This document shows, piece after piece, positions 8,044-16,421 of a stretch of DNA of 64,000 nt. The notes below the pieces were generated by a model. It saw nothing but the letters and a program-made list of their open reading frames with translations. It was not told the origin of the DNA and did no database searches. A program made the position numbers and the translations under genes. Each line of letters starts with the position of its first letter. Position 1 is the stretch's first letter. This DNA comes from Chamaesiphon sp041738715 (GTDB lineage Bacteria; Cyanobacteriota; Cyanobacteriia; Cyanobacteriales; Chamaesiphonaceae), in NCBI GenBank assembly GCA_041738715.1, contig JBGSPI010000092.1, forward strand, positions 1-64,000. Reading direction: 5' to 3'.

Positions 8044-9123
8044 ATGTTATCCATTAATTTCCGTCGGTTTGGTACTCTGGCAGCAGTAGTTACATTTGCA
8101 GCTTTACCGATCGGTTGTGGTAGTCAAACAACAACTACCACCACTGATTCAACGACAACTACTAGTAGCCCAGCAGCAGCCGAAGTAACACTCAATGGTG
8201 CTGGCGCAACTTTTCCCCAGCCATTGTATGAGCGATATGTCAAAGAGATTAGGAAAGATCGCCCGGAGATCAAAGTTAACTATCAAGCGATCGGTAGTGG
8301 TGGTGGAGTTAAACAAACGATCGCTGGTACAGTAGACTTCGGGGCTAGTGATGCGGCGATGACAGATGACGAAATCGCCAAGGTGCCTGGTGGTGTACTG
8401 ATGATTCCTACCGCTGGTGGTGCCGTTAATGTTGTCTACAATCTAACTGGTGTAACAGATCTTAAGTTGTCTAATCCTGTCCTCGCCGGGATCTTCTCTG
8501 GCAAAATTACGACTTGGAATGACCCCCAAATCGTCAAAGATAATCCAGGTGCTAAATTACCAACTGGTACCATCAAGCCTGTTGTCCGAGCCGATGGTAG
8601 TGGCACATCGTTTATTTTCAGCAATTTTGTTAGTGCTATTAGCCCAGAATTCAAGACCCAAGTTGGTGTCAGCAAAGAACCAAAATGGCCAGCAGCTTTT
8701 CTCAAAGGTAAAGGGAATCCCGGCGTTGCTAGTTTGGTGAAACAAACTCCCGGATCGATTGGCTATGTAGAATATGAAGTTGCTCTACAAAATAAACTTA
8801 CCGCCGCGTCTGTCCAAAATGCCGGAGGGGCGTTTGTTGCGCCATCACCTCAAACATCTAGTGAAGCATTAGAGGATGTAAAATTCCCTGAAAACTTCCG
8901 GGTATTTGATGTCAATTCACCTAAAGGATATCCAATTGTTGGCTTGACTTGGTTGTTAATTCCCAAAACTCAGAAAGATCCAGCTAAAGCTCAAGCTCTC
9001 AAGGGTATGGTCAAATGGATCCTGACTGACGGACAGAAATTCAATGAAGAACTCAATTACACCAAGATCCCCACTGCTGTAGCTACGCGCGCGATCGAAG
9101 CTGTTGAAACTGGTGTGAAGTAA
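8044..9123 (+). CDS. pstS: Phosphate ABC transporter substrate-binding lipoprotein PstS
   Basis: Phosphate-binding component of the high-affinity Pst transporter, 359 residues. The N-terminus is a lipoprotein signal with lipobox LPIGC (Cys25), then a Thr/Ser-rich linker that tethers the binding domain outside the membrane. PstS marks follow: NGAGATFPQPLYERY (about 52-66), GSGGGVKQTI, DFGASDAAM and RADGSGTSFIFSNF, which carries the phosphate-contacting Ser/Thr residues. A paired Pho box lies upstream. It is convergent with the minus-strand pst-arsR run. The second pstS at 12604-13629 encodes a close homologue without a lipobox, so the pair may supply anchored and soluble forms. Confidence 0.95.
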   Translation: MLSINFRRFGTLAAVVTFAALPIGCGSQTTTTTTDSTTTTSSPAAAEVTLNGAGATFPQPLYERYVKEIRKDRPEIKVNYQAIGSGGGVKQTIAGTVDFGASDAAMTDDEIAKVPGGVLMIPTAGGAVNVVYNLTGVTDLKLSNPVLAGIFSGKITTWNDPQIVKDNPGAKLPTGTIKPVVRADGSGTSFIFSNFVSAISPEFKTQVGVSKEPKWPAAFLKGKGNPGVASLVKQTPGSIGYVEYEVALQNKLTAASVQNAGGAFVAPSPQTSSEALEDVKFPENFRVFDVNSPKGYPIVGLTWLLIPKTQKDPAKAQALKGMVKWILTDGQKFNEELNYTKIPTAVATRAIEAVETGVK

Positions 9124-9151
9124 TTGTTTAATTGTTCCCTCTGAACTTGAC

Positions 9152-9186
9152 GTTAAATAAAGTAAGAATCTCTTACTTTATTTAAC
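9152..9186. terminator. Bidirectional hairpin between pstS and arsR
   Basis: A perfect 16-base stem (arms 9152-9167 and 9171-9186, AT-rich with core AAAGTAAGA) around a three-base loop. It stands between the convergent pstS and arsR genes. No long T run follows, so termination is inferred from position and stem length. Confidence 0.6.
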
Positions 9187-9272
9187 TCAGTTTTAGTTAA
9201 ATTCACGCTATTTTAGCTGCGGCAGTTAGATTAACCCTAATATTATCTAAGCTGACCCAAGTTGATGTATAT

Positions 9273-9599
9273 TCACGACTCTTGACAGAAACGAGTCGGC
9301 AAAATCGGACTAAGACGGCGAAACTCCGACAAGTACTGTTCCAGTACGACAAACTGAGAGAGATTGAGACTATAGTAAATCCATCGCCCTTCCTGACGAG
9401 AGCGAACTAACCCTGCTGATTTTAAGGTTTTGAGGTGGAAGGAAAGCTTAGACTGAGTGGTGCCTAGATGTTCGCACAGGTCGCAAACGCAGAGTTCTTG
9501 CGCACGCAATAATTCTAATACCCGAACACGTAGGGGATCCGATAGAGCGTGGAAGCCAGCAGCAATAGTATCTGACGGCAGGGCGGAAGAGTTGGTCAT
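9273..9599 (-). CDS. arsR: ArsR family arsenic-responsive repressor
   Basis: A 108-residue winged-helix repressor of the ArsR/SmtB family. The DNA-recognition helix (TTQSKLSFHLKTLKSAGLV) follows a dyad of cysteines in ELCVCDLCEHL at about residues 35-45. The CVCDL arrangement in the alpha-3 helix is the As(III)/Sb(III)-binding signature of classical ArsR. The C-terminal wing reads RQEGRWIYYSL. Start set at ATG 9599, one codon inside a TTG. It is 110 bases downstream of pstB in the same direction and probably shares its transcript. It likely controls the nearby gap-arsJ pair, whose promoter region carries a matching dyad. Confidence 0.9.
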   Translation of the reverse strand: MTNSSALPSDTIAAGFHALSDPLRVRVLELLRAQELCVCDLCEHLGTTQSKLSFHLKTLKSAGLVRSRQEGRWIYYSLNLSQFVVLEQYLSEFRRLSPILPTRFCQES

Positions 9600-9709
9600 C
9601 AAACAATTCTATCGATCGAGTGTCTTTATTTTAGACCGATAAAATTAGATTGGTTGGACAGTTGCAGGTGTTTAGAGACGCTCTGGCAGAACGCCTCCAC
9701 CGCTTCAAT

Positions 9710-10510
9710 TTAGCCAAACCGACCTGATACATAGTCATTTGTCCGTTGATCCACTGGCATCGAGAAAATTTGCTGAGTCTCACCAAACTCGATCATCCGA
9801 CCAATCCGACTTTCATCAGTACTAAAAAAGGCTGTATAATCAGAAATCCGCGCAGCTTGCTGCATATTGTGCGTGACAATCACGATCGTCACTTCATTGC
9901 GCAAACTGTGCATCAAATCTTCAATTTTGACTGTGGCAATCGGGTCTAATGCTGAACAAGGTTCATCCATTAATAATACTTTGGGCTTGACCGCTAGAGC
10001 GCGCGAAATACACAAACGCTGCTGTTGTCCACCAGATAATCCCATCGCCGATGTGCGGAGTTTATCTTTCACTTCTTCCCAAATTGCCGCACCTCTGAGG
10101 GATGATTCAACAATATCATCAAGCTCTGTCCGACTGTACTTCTCTCCGCCGATTTTTACGCCGTAGGTGACGTTATCATAGATACTCATCGGAAAAGGAT
10201 TGGGTTTTTGAAACACCATTCCCACTTGTCGTCTGAGTTGATTGAGGTTTACTTGAGGATGGTAAATATCTTGATCGTATAACAACACCTGCCCATCAAC
10301 TTTAACTTTGGTCTCCAACTCGGTAATCCGATTGAGAGCTTTGATAAAGGTTGATTTACCGCAACCAGAAGGTCCAATGATGGACGTAACTTTGTGCTGA
10401 AGAATGGTCATATTGATACTTTCTAGTGCTCTAGAAGTACCATAAAAGAAGCTCATATTGTTGACTTGAATTGCCGTTGGCGTTTCATTCATCGGGTGTG
10501 AGTTTTGCAT
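9710..10510 (-). CDS. pstB: Phosphate ABC transporter ATPase PstB
   Basis: The 266-residue ATPase that powers phosphate import through PstA/PstC. Walker A GPSGCGKS (about residues 43-50), Q-loop region VGMVFQKPNPFPMSIYDNV typical of PstB, signature LSGGQQQRLCISRAL, Walker B VLLMDEPCSALDP, and the H-loop IVIVTHNMQQAARISD are all present. It follows pstA by 72 bases in the same direction and precedes arsR, completing a pstS-pstC-pstA-pstB transporter unit. No phoU gene is seen in the window. Confidence 0.96.
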   Translation of the reverse strand: MQNSHPMNETPTAIQVNNMSFFYGTSRALESINMTILQHKVTSIIGPSGCGKSTFIKALNRITELETKVKVDGQVLLYDQDIYHPQVNLNQLRRQVGMVFQKPNPFPMSIYDNVTYGVKIGGEKYSRTELDDIVESSLRGAAIWEEVKDKLRTSAMGLSGGQQQRLCISRALAVKPKVLLMDEPCSALDPIATVKIEDLMHSLRNEVTIVIVTHNMQQAARISDYTAFFSTDESRIGRMIEFGETQQIFSMPVDQRTNDYVSGRFG

Positions 10511-10582
10511 AAATAAACCGGGAGAACCACGGAATAGGTGAACTGTGAACTATAAAGAATGGAAATATGGATTTATATCAAT

Positions 10583-11461
10583 CTATCTTCCTTTGCTAGC
10601 TAATAATCTGGAGGGAAGATTAATAATTAAGACAACTACCAACAACAGTAATGAAGCTGTCCAGACTAATTGATTTTTAACTGGATCGGGGTCATTATAT
10701 AAGTTGTAGATCAGGATGGGCAGAGAACCAGTTGGGCTAAAGATATTGCTAGCCCAGTCTTGAGCAAATAAAGCAGTAAATAATAGCGGCGCACTTTCCC
10801 CAGTTGCCCTAGCTAGAGCCAGCAATACACCAGTAGATATAGCTGGAAGAGCCGTAGGTAATATAATCCGTGAAATGGTTTGAAACCTAGTTCCACCCAA
10901 GCCAAAGGAGGCTAATCGGAAAGTTTTTGGGACTAACTTTAATACTTCCTCTGTGGTTAAAGCAATGATTGGAAGCATGATGATCGCCAGAGCGACACCA
11001 CCAGCGAGAGCACTGTAACTAAAATCAAATAACTTTTTAGTGGTCAATACTATTATATCGTAAGTAAATATGCCCACGACGATCGAGGGTACCCCAGTTA
11101 ACACCGTATTGACAAATCTAACACTCCGATTAATTTTTCCAGTCGGATCGAATTCGGCTAGATATACACCTGTCCCAATGCCGATGGGAATACTCAACAG
11201 CGCACCAATTAGCACCATCGTTAAAGTACCCACAATGGCGTTAGCAAAACCATCGTCTATAATTGGTTGAAAAAACATCGTTGCGGTTAGCCCGGAAAAT
11301 CCCCGACTGAGGATATTCCATAACACCGAAATCAGTGGTAATATGCCCAGAATTGTCAGGGCAAAAGCCAATCCGGTCATCCCTCGATCGAAGAAACCTC
11401 GGCTAGGGGATAGGGGTGTGGTTAAATCGATAACTGTTGATATATTTTTTGGCTCTTTCAT
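10583..11461 (-). CDS. pstA: Phosphate ABC transporter permease PstA
   Basis: A 292-residue inner-membrane permease with about six hydrophobic segments and the binding-protein-dependent transport loop GLGGTRFQTISRIILPTALPAI near residues 195-220, where the ATPase docks. TGVPSIVVGIF is the PstA-specific segment in the centre. The start is ATG 11461, one base after the pstC stop codon and 12 bases after GGTGG; a TTG eight codons upstream would overlap pstC. The tight pstC-pstA junction indicates coupled translation and a PstA-PstC heterodimer. Confidence 0.95.
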   Translation of the reverse strand: MKEPKNISTVIDLTTPLSPSRGFFDRGMTGLAFALTILGILPLISVLWNILSRGFSGLTATMFFQPIIDDGFANAIVGTLTMVLIGALLSIPIGIGTGVYLAEFDPTGKINRSVRFVNTVLTGVPSIVVGIFTYDIIVLTTKKLFDFSYSALAGGVALAIIMLPIIALTTEEVLKLVPKTFRLASFGLGGTRFQTISRIILPTALPAISTGVLLALARATGESAPLLFTALFAQDWASNIFSPTGSLPILIYNLYNDPDPVKNQLVWTASLLLLVVVLIINLPSRLLASKGR

Positions 11462-11462
11462 G

Positions 11463-12440
11463 TTATTTTTTTCCACCCCGCTCAACTAGTTTGACTAATA
11501 AAATCGCACCGACATTGACTGCCAGGGTCAGCACAAATAAGATTAAGGATAAATAAGAAAGTGCGCCGATATGCACATCTTCTTGGGCTTCTGCAAATTG
11601 GTTAGCTAAGATAGCGGGGATCGAGTAAGCTGCTTCAAATAGGGATGGGCCAAGCGTGGTGGCATTCCCAATTACCATAGTCACCGCCATTGTTTCTCCG
11701 AGCGCACGTCCCAGAGCCAGCATGACAGCACCGATGATGCCGGAAAAAGCCGTAGGCAGAACTACACGGAAGATTGTTTCCCACCGGGTCGCACCTAAAG
11801 CCATCGAGCTAGTTCTCAGGTAAGTCGGCACAACTAGTAAAACTTCTCGACTGACGGCGGCCAAAGTGGGTAAGATCATAATTGCCAGCAGTGTGCCTGC
11901 TGTCAACAAACCAAATCCTGATGGTTCGGTACTAAATAGGGGAAAACCACCAAAGTTAGTATGGAGAAAAGCTTGAATCGGTCGAATTAGTGGGACGAGG
12001 GTATAAAATCCCCATAAACCAAAAATAACACTGGGAATCGCCGCAATTAGCTCGACCATAAATGCGATGACTGTCCGCACCCCCTGCGGTAATAAGTCTT
12101 CGCTCGTAATAATTGCTACAGATAAACCAACGGGAACAGCTACCAGCAGGGCGATAAAACCACTACCGAGTGTGCCATAAATTAAAGGGAGACCACCAAA
12201 AATAGCGTCTGGGACGTTCCATTCTGTCCCAACTAGAAAACCTAAACCGAACTGGTTAATGGCTGGTAAGGATCGACCAAAAATCGTCAATCCCATCAAG
12301 AACAGAATACTAACCGAAACTCCAGCTACACCATAAATCACATAGCGAAACAATCGATCGGCGAGATCGTTACGCGATGGTTTATTTTGCCTAACCACGC
12401 GATTGGTTATGGGTGATAACAAGTCTTGGGAGGAGGACAT
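11463..12440 (-). CDS. pstC: Phosphate ABC transporter permease PstC
   Basis: A 325-residue inner-membrane permease that pairs with PstA. It has six or more hydrophobic helices, the PstC segment ELIAAIPSVIFGLWGF (about 133-148) and the EAA-type loop MALGATRWETIFRVVLPTA at about 210-230 followed by GETMAVTMVIGN. It lies 163 bases downstream of pstS on the same strand. Length and helix pattern are normal for the family. Confidence 0.95.
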   Translation of the reverse strand: MSSSQDLLSPITNRVVRQNKPSRNDLADRLFRYVIYGVAGVSVSILFLMGLTIFGRSLPAINQFGLGFLVGTEWNVPDAIFGGLPLIYGTLGSGFIALLVAVPVGLSVAIITSEDLLPQGVRTVIAFMVELIAAIPSVIFGLWGFYTLVPLIRPIQAFLHTNFGGFPLFSTEPSGFGLLTAGTLLAIMILPTLAAVSREVLLVVPTYLRTSSMALGATRWETIFRVVLPTAFSGIIGAVMLALGRALGETMAVTMVIGNATTLGPSLFEAAYSIPAILANQFAEAQEDVHIGALSYLSLILFVLTLAVNVGAILLVKLVERGGKK

Positions 12441-12603
12441 TTTTGCACATAGTTAAAGGTTAACAGCAATCTTTAGTTGGCTAGCAGAAGTTAAACTAGA
12501 GTAAGGCGATACCCGTCGGACAGTCTAATTTCATTTTAGGATCTTTCGATCCAAAATTTACACTAAGATCTGTCGTTTGGTATACCGCCCTTATCTAGAT
12601 ATT

Positions 12604-13629
12604 TTACTTCACGCCAGACTCAACAGCAGAGATTGCCCGGGCAGCTACACTACTTGGGATGGTTGTGTAGTTCAAACTGGCGTTAAATTTCTGCCCATCG
12701 GTGAGGATCCATCTCACCATTGTTTTAATTGCTTTAGCTTTTGCCGGATCTTTGTGAACTTTGGGAATCAACAACCAAGTCAGACCAACAATGGAATAAC
12801 CATTAGCTGAATTCACATCAAATACCCGAAAGTTATCAGGGAATTTAACGTCTGAGAGGGCTGCGCTTGCAGATTTCTGGGATGGTGCAACGAACTTACC
12901 GCCAGCATTTTGAACGAGGGCAGATGAAAGTCCATTTCTCAGGGCAACTTCGTACTCGACATAGCCAATCGAACCTGGAGTGCTTTTAACCAATGCAGCT
13001 ACACCAGGATTACCTTTACCTTTGAGAAAACCACCAGGCCATTTAGGGGCAACGTTCGCGCCAACTTGGGATTTAAATTCTGGGCTGACAAAGCTCAGAT
13101 AATTACTGAAGATGAAGGAAGTCCCACTACCATCTGCTCTAACCACAGGTTTAATCACCCCAGATGGGAATTTAACCCCTGGATTATTCTTGGCAATTTG
13201 AGGATCGCTCCAGCTAGTGATCTTACCTGTAAATATTCCACTTAAAACGGCATTAGATAGCTTGAGATTTTTAACGCCAGGTAAGTTGTAAGCTGCCGAT
13301 ACAGCGCCGCCAGCAGTAGGCACCATGATTACGCCACCGCTTACTTTGCTGATGTCTGCATCAGTCATCGCTGCATCACTAGCACCAAAATCTACTGTGC
13401 GACCGATGGTTTGTCTGATCCCACCACCGCTTCCAATTGACTGATAGTTAATCTTAATATCAGGATGAGCCTTCCGAATCTCACGGATATATCTCTCATA
13501 CAATGGCTGGGGAAAAGTTGCGCCGGCACCACTAAGAGTCACTTGAGCCATTGCAGCTAATTGACTACCTAAAATTGATACTGTTACTGCTGTGGCAGCG
13601 GCAAACTTACTGAAATTACTGAATAACAT
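12604..13629 (-). CDS. pstS: Phosphate ABC transporter substrate-binding protein PstS (second copy)
   Basis: A 341-residue phosphate-binding protein highly similar to the pstS product at 8044 (shared GAGATFPQPLYERYI, GSGGGIRQTI, DFGASDAAMTDADIS, RADGSGTSFIFSNY). Its signal peptide ends in AAMAQ with no lipobox Cys, so it is predicted to be a free periplasmic protein, unlike the lipoprotein encoded at 8044. It heads the pstS-pstC-pstA-pstB-arsR run, and a Pho-box pair lies about 120 bases upstream of its ATG. The strong similarity points to gene duplication. Confidence 0.95.
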   Translation of the reverse strand: MLFSNFSKFAAATAVTVSILGSQLAAMAQVTLSGAGATFPQPLYERYIREIRKAHPDIKINYQSIGSGGGIRQTIGRTVDFGASDAAMTDADISKVSGGVIMVPTAGGAVSAAYNLPGVKNLKLSNAVLSGIFTGKITSWSDPQIAKNNPGVKFPSGVIKPVVRADGSGTSFIFSNYLSFVSPEFKSQVGANVAPKWPGGFLKGKGNPGVAALVKSTPGSIGYVEYEVALRNGLSSALVQNAGGKFVAPSQKSASAALSDVKFPDNFRVFDVNSANGYSIVGLTWLLIPKVHKDPAKAKAIKTMVRWILTDGQKFNASLNYTTIPSSVAARAISAVESGVK

Positions 13630-13750
13630 AGTTGCTGAATTTATGAAAAGACACCGATCTCAAACCACAATTTTTAACAATAGCTATTTGGGCATATTGT
13701 TGGGCTGCTTTGACACCACCTGAATCTTAGCGCAACTGTCTGTTCTACTT

Positions 13751-13769
13751 GGGTTAACAATTGTTTAAG
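13751..13769 (-). promoter_or_regulatory. Pho box upstream of the pstS-pstCAB-arsR run
   Basis: On the minus strand, CTTAAACA and GTTAACCC are direct repeats of the Pho-box type with a three-base spacer (11-base period). The site lies about 120 bases upstream of the second pstS. One base departs from the consensus in the first copy. Confidence 0.6.
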
Positions 13770-13824
13770 GTTAATTTAAATATTGATTAAGTATTATCAA
13801 TCAGTCACGATTAAAATCTAGTTT

Positions 13825-13863
13825 AATCAATTTATGTTGTTTTAAATTATCACTAGATTGATA
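13825..13863. promoter_or_regulatory. Possible operator dyads between pstS and sphX
   Basis: Two imperfect dyads: ATCAA-N6-TTGTT at 13826-13841 and TATCA-N6-TGATA at 13848-13863. Both resemble the perfect ATATCAA-N6-TTGATAT site in front of gap-arsJ. They lie in the shared upstream region of the divergent pstS and sphX genes. ArsR binding is an inference from similarity only. Confidence 0.3.
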
Positions 13864-13964
13864 CCAATTAATTTTATTTTCACATCTAAGTTTCACCAAG
13901 CAAGAGTTGTCAAATTGAGTGAAATTTTGAAGTGCTTAGTATTGAGTTCAGGAGATGGGGGACT

Positions 13965-13993
13965 GGGGGACGAGGGGACGAGGGGACGAGGGG
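13965..13993. repeat. Short tandem repeat, unit GGGGACGA
   Basis: Three and a half consecutive copies of an 8-base G-rich unit. Such runs are common between cyanobacterial genes and are probably length-variable. No function inferred. Confidence 0.7.
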
Positions 13994-14174
13994 AATTGGG
14001 AGGCTGGTCGATGTACATCTCGCTGCGGGTTGTAAAATCGCCATTGTCACGATTCTTGAAGGTATATTAATTTTTCACTTGGGTGTATATTCGATCGCAT
14101 TTTGTGATTGACAAAACAATTTTTTTTGAAATGATAGACGTATATAATCTGATATCAGCCAGGAAATGAGATCG

Positions 14175-15212
14175 ATGAATACCATAGCCAGGAAATTAGC
14201 TTTAGCGATCGGCATACTAGCTTTTGTCACCAGTTGCGCCGAAACACCGCAAACATCTATCCCAACAACTGATGGTAATAATACTGATACACTGGCATCG
14301 ACAATTCAAATCGATGGCTCCAGCACAGTTTATCCGATCACCGAGAAAATCGCTAGGGAGTTTGAAGCGGTACCAGCTAATCAAGCAAAAATCGAAGTTA
14401 AATTTTCTGGTACCACAGGTGGTTTTAAGAAATTCTGTGCTGGAGAAACAGATATCAGCAATGCTTCTCGACCAATTCTCCAAGGAGAGATAGAAGCTTG
14501 TCAGAAAAATAATGTTAGATATATGGAGTTTCCGATTGCCTTTGATGCCCTCACTGTTGTGGTGCATCCTCAAAATAATTGGGCGAAAGATATTACTATC
14601 GCCGAATTGAAAAAGATTTGGGAACCAGCGGCGGAAAAAAAGATTACACGCTGGAACCAGGTTCGCGCTGATTGGCCAGATCGACCCCTAACCCTTTATG
14701 GTGCCGGAGATAAGTCCGGGACATTTGATTACTTTGGCGAAGCTGTAGTTGGCAAAACTGGAGCTAGCCGGAGAGACTATACAGCCAGTGAAGATGATAA
14801 TGAATTAGTTGAGGGAATTACCAAAGATCCCAATTCTCTGGGTTACTTTGGGTTTGCTTATTACGAGCAGAACCAAGCTAAACTTAAGGCATTAGCAATT
14901 GATAGCGGTAAAGGGCCAGTATTGCCATCGCTCAAAGCAGTGGCGAAAAATCAGTATCAGCCACTAGCTAGACCTTTATTTATTTATGTCAATCCTCGAT
15001 CGAATCCTAACCGGAAATTAGTCGATGGCTTCGTCAAGTTTTATATCAAGAAATCATCCCAGACAGCGAAAACGGTTGGGTATATTCCCCTCCCAGATGC
15101 GATGGAAAATGTCAACTATGTTCGCTTAAATACGGGCAAGGTCGGCACCTCATTTGGTGGGAAAGAACAATTAGACTTGAAACTCGATGACTTGCAACAA
15201 AAAGTCCAATGA
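14175..15212 (+). CDS. sphX: SphX-type phosphate-binding lipoprotein
   Basis: A 345-residue PstS-like solute-binding protein of the SphX branch. The signal peptide ends in a lipobox-like FVTSC (Cys about 21). The binding domain begins with IQIDGSSTVYPITEKIAREF, then FSGTTGGFKKFCAGETDISNASRP, and YGAGDKSGTFDYFGEA, which carries the anion-binding Ser/Thr residues. The start is ATG 14175: AGGAA at 14161-14165 is nine bases away, whereas the ATG at 14166 touches it. It lies 112 bases upstream of gap-arsJ on the same strand. SphX-type proteins are phosphate-starvation induced in cyanobacteria; a role in discriminating phosphate from arsenate is a plausible inference. Confidence 0.85.
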   Translation: MNTIARKLALAIGILAFVTSCAETPQTSIPTTDGNNTDTLASTIQIDGSSTVYPITEKIAREFEAVPANQAKIEVKFSGTTGGFKKFCAGETDISNASRPILQGEIEACQKNNVRYMEFPIAFDALTVVVHPQNNWAKDITIAELKKIWEPAAEKKITRWNQVRADWPDRPLTLYGAGDKSGTFDYFGEAVVGKTGASRRDYTASEDDNELVEGITKDPNSLGYFGFAYYEQNQAKLKALAIDSGKGPVLPSLKAVAKNQYQPLARPLFIYVNPRSNPNRKLVDGFVKFYIKKSSQTAKTVGYIPLPDAMENVNYVRLNTGKVGTSFGGKEQLDLKLDDLQQKVQ

Positions 15213-15257
15213 ATTTGAGGGCTGGGGAGTCAGGTTGCCAGTCCTTTATTAGAAAAC

Positions 15258-15277
15258 ATATCAATTTTTATTGATAT
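15258..15277 (+). promoter_or_regulatory. Candidate ArsR operator before gap-arsJ
   Basis: A perfect dyad, ATATCAA at 15258-15264 and TTGATAT at 15271-15277, separated by six bases. It lies 48 bases before the gap start codon. ATCAA-N6-TTGAT dyads are characteristic of ArsR-family operators, and an ArsR gene with the CVCDL site is present 5.7 kb away. Regulator-operator pairing is inferred. Confidence 0.6.
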
Positions 15278-15324
15278 ATCTGTATACTGTTGATGTTCGG
15301 AACTTCCAGAATCAAGGAGATATA

Positions 15325-16332
15325 ATGGCTATCAAAGTTGGCATTAATGGATTCGGTCGAATTGGGCGATTAGCTCTGCGAGCAGCTTGGGACTGTCCCG
15401 ATTTGGAATTTGTCCATATTAACGAAATTAAAGGCGGTGCAGACACAGCGGCTCACCTGCTGAAATTTGACTCAGTTCACGGTCGCTGGACACCAGATGT
15501 CATCGCTACTGACAACGGAATCTCGATCGACGGCAAAACCCTCACCTTCAGTGAATCTGCGGCGCCAGGGCAGGTAGACTGGGCGAGTTATGGTGTGGAT
15601 ATTGTGTTAGAGTCTTCCGGCAAATTTCGGACACCCGAAACCTTGAATCCTTATTTAGATCGAGGTGTCAAAAAGGTGATCGTTGCCGCACCTGTCAAGC
15701 AAGAAGCACTCAATATCGTGATGGGAGTGAACGACCACCTCTACGAACCTGACAAACACCGGATCCTGACCGCCGCATCTTGCACCACCAACTGTCTAGC
15801 ACCTGTCATCAAAGTAATTCTCGAAGGTATCGGCATCAAACACGGTTTAATCACCACCATCCACAACCACACCAACACCCAAGTAGTAGTTGATGCCCCG
15901 CATAAAGATTTACGCCGTGCCAGAGCGACAGGAATGTCCCTAATTCCCACCACCACCGGTTCAGCAACAGCCATCGGGTTAATCTATCCTGAACTCCAAG
16001 GTAAACTCAACGGACTCGCCGTGCGCGTACCATTACTCAACTCATCCCTAACTGATTGTGTATTTGAAGTCGCCAGACCGACAACCGTAGCAGAAGTCAA
16101 CAGCTTACTCAAAACCGCCGCCGAAGGCGTACTTCAGGGGATTCTCGGCTATGAAGAACGCCCCCTAGTCTCGATCGATTACAAAGACGACCCTCGATCG
16201 GCGATCGTCGATGCTCTCTCCACAATGGTCGTCAATGACACCCAAGTCAAGATCCTCGCCTGGTACGACAACGAATGGGGTTATGCCAATCGGATGGTCG
16301 AACTCGCCCAAAAAGTAGCCCTCAGCCTCTAA
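15325..16332 (+). CDS. gap: ArsJ-associated glyceraldehyde-3-phosphate dehydrogenase
   Basis: A 335-residue GAPDH. The NAD(P)-binding fold opens with VGINGFGRIGRLALRA; the catalytic Cys lies in AASCTTNCLAPV (about residue 153); WYDNEWGYANRMVE closes the protein. It carries marks of the ArsJ-linked subgroup: NEIKGGADTAAHLLKFDSVHG near the N-terminus, and HNHTNTQVVVDAPHKDLRRA in place of the usual HSYT-G-D-Q stretch. In this pathway the enzyme uses arsenate instead of phosphate to make 1-arseno-3-phosphoglycerate, which ArsJ exports. The start ATG 15325 follows a strong AAGGAGA site; an upstream in-frame start at 15271 lies within the operator. arsJ follows 89 bases later. Confidence 0.92.
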   Translation: MAIKVGINGFGRIGRLALRAAWDCPDLEFVHINEIKGGADTAAHLLKFDSVHGRWTPDVIATDNGISIDGKTLTFSESAAPGQVDWASYGVDIVLESSGKFRTPETLNPYLDRGVKKVIVAAPVKQEALNIVMGVNDHLYEPDKHRILTAASCTTNCLAPVIKVILEGIGIKHGLITTIHNHTNTQVVVDAPHKDLRRARATGMSLIPTTTGSATAIGLIYPELQGKLNGLAVRVPLLNSSLTDCVFEVARPTTVAEVNSLLKTAAEGVLQGILGYEERPLVSIDYKDDPRSAIVDALSTMVVNDTQVKILAWYDNEWGYANRMVELAQKVALSL

Positions 16333-16408
16333 CCTTTGCGACCTTTGCGACCCACACCAAAAATCCCGCCCAAACACCAACAACCCTTTGCGTCCTTTGC
16401 GTTTGAAC
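16333..16408. repeat. CTTTGCG-type intergenic repeat between gap and arsJ
   Basis: Two clusters of CCTTTGCG words (16333-16352 and 16384-16408), the widespread cyanobacterial intergenic CTTTGCGTC(C/T)TTTGCG repeat. It forms most of the gap-arsJ spacer. Confidence 0.6.
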
Positions 16409-16421
16409 ATCTTTCCCACCC

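Larger units (their letters stand above)
13630..14174. other. Divergent intergenic region pstS / sphX
   Basis: About 545 bases with no supported gene. It contains the minus-strand Pho box, the operator-like dyads, a GGGGACGA tandem repeat (13965-13993) and, 27 bases before sphX, a TATAAT word at 14143-14148 that could be a -10 element. No clear -35 partner at standard spacing was seen. Confidence 0.5.

Noticed and set aside
15271..15324. Upstream start of gap at 15271
   Set aside because: It would place the start inside the operator dyad and add 18 residues before a standard GAPDH N-terminus; AAGGAGA precedes ATG 15325.
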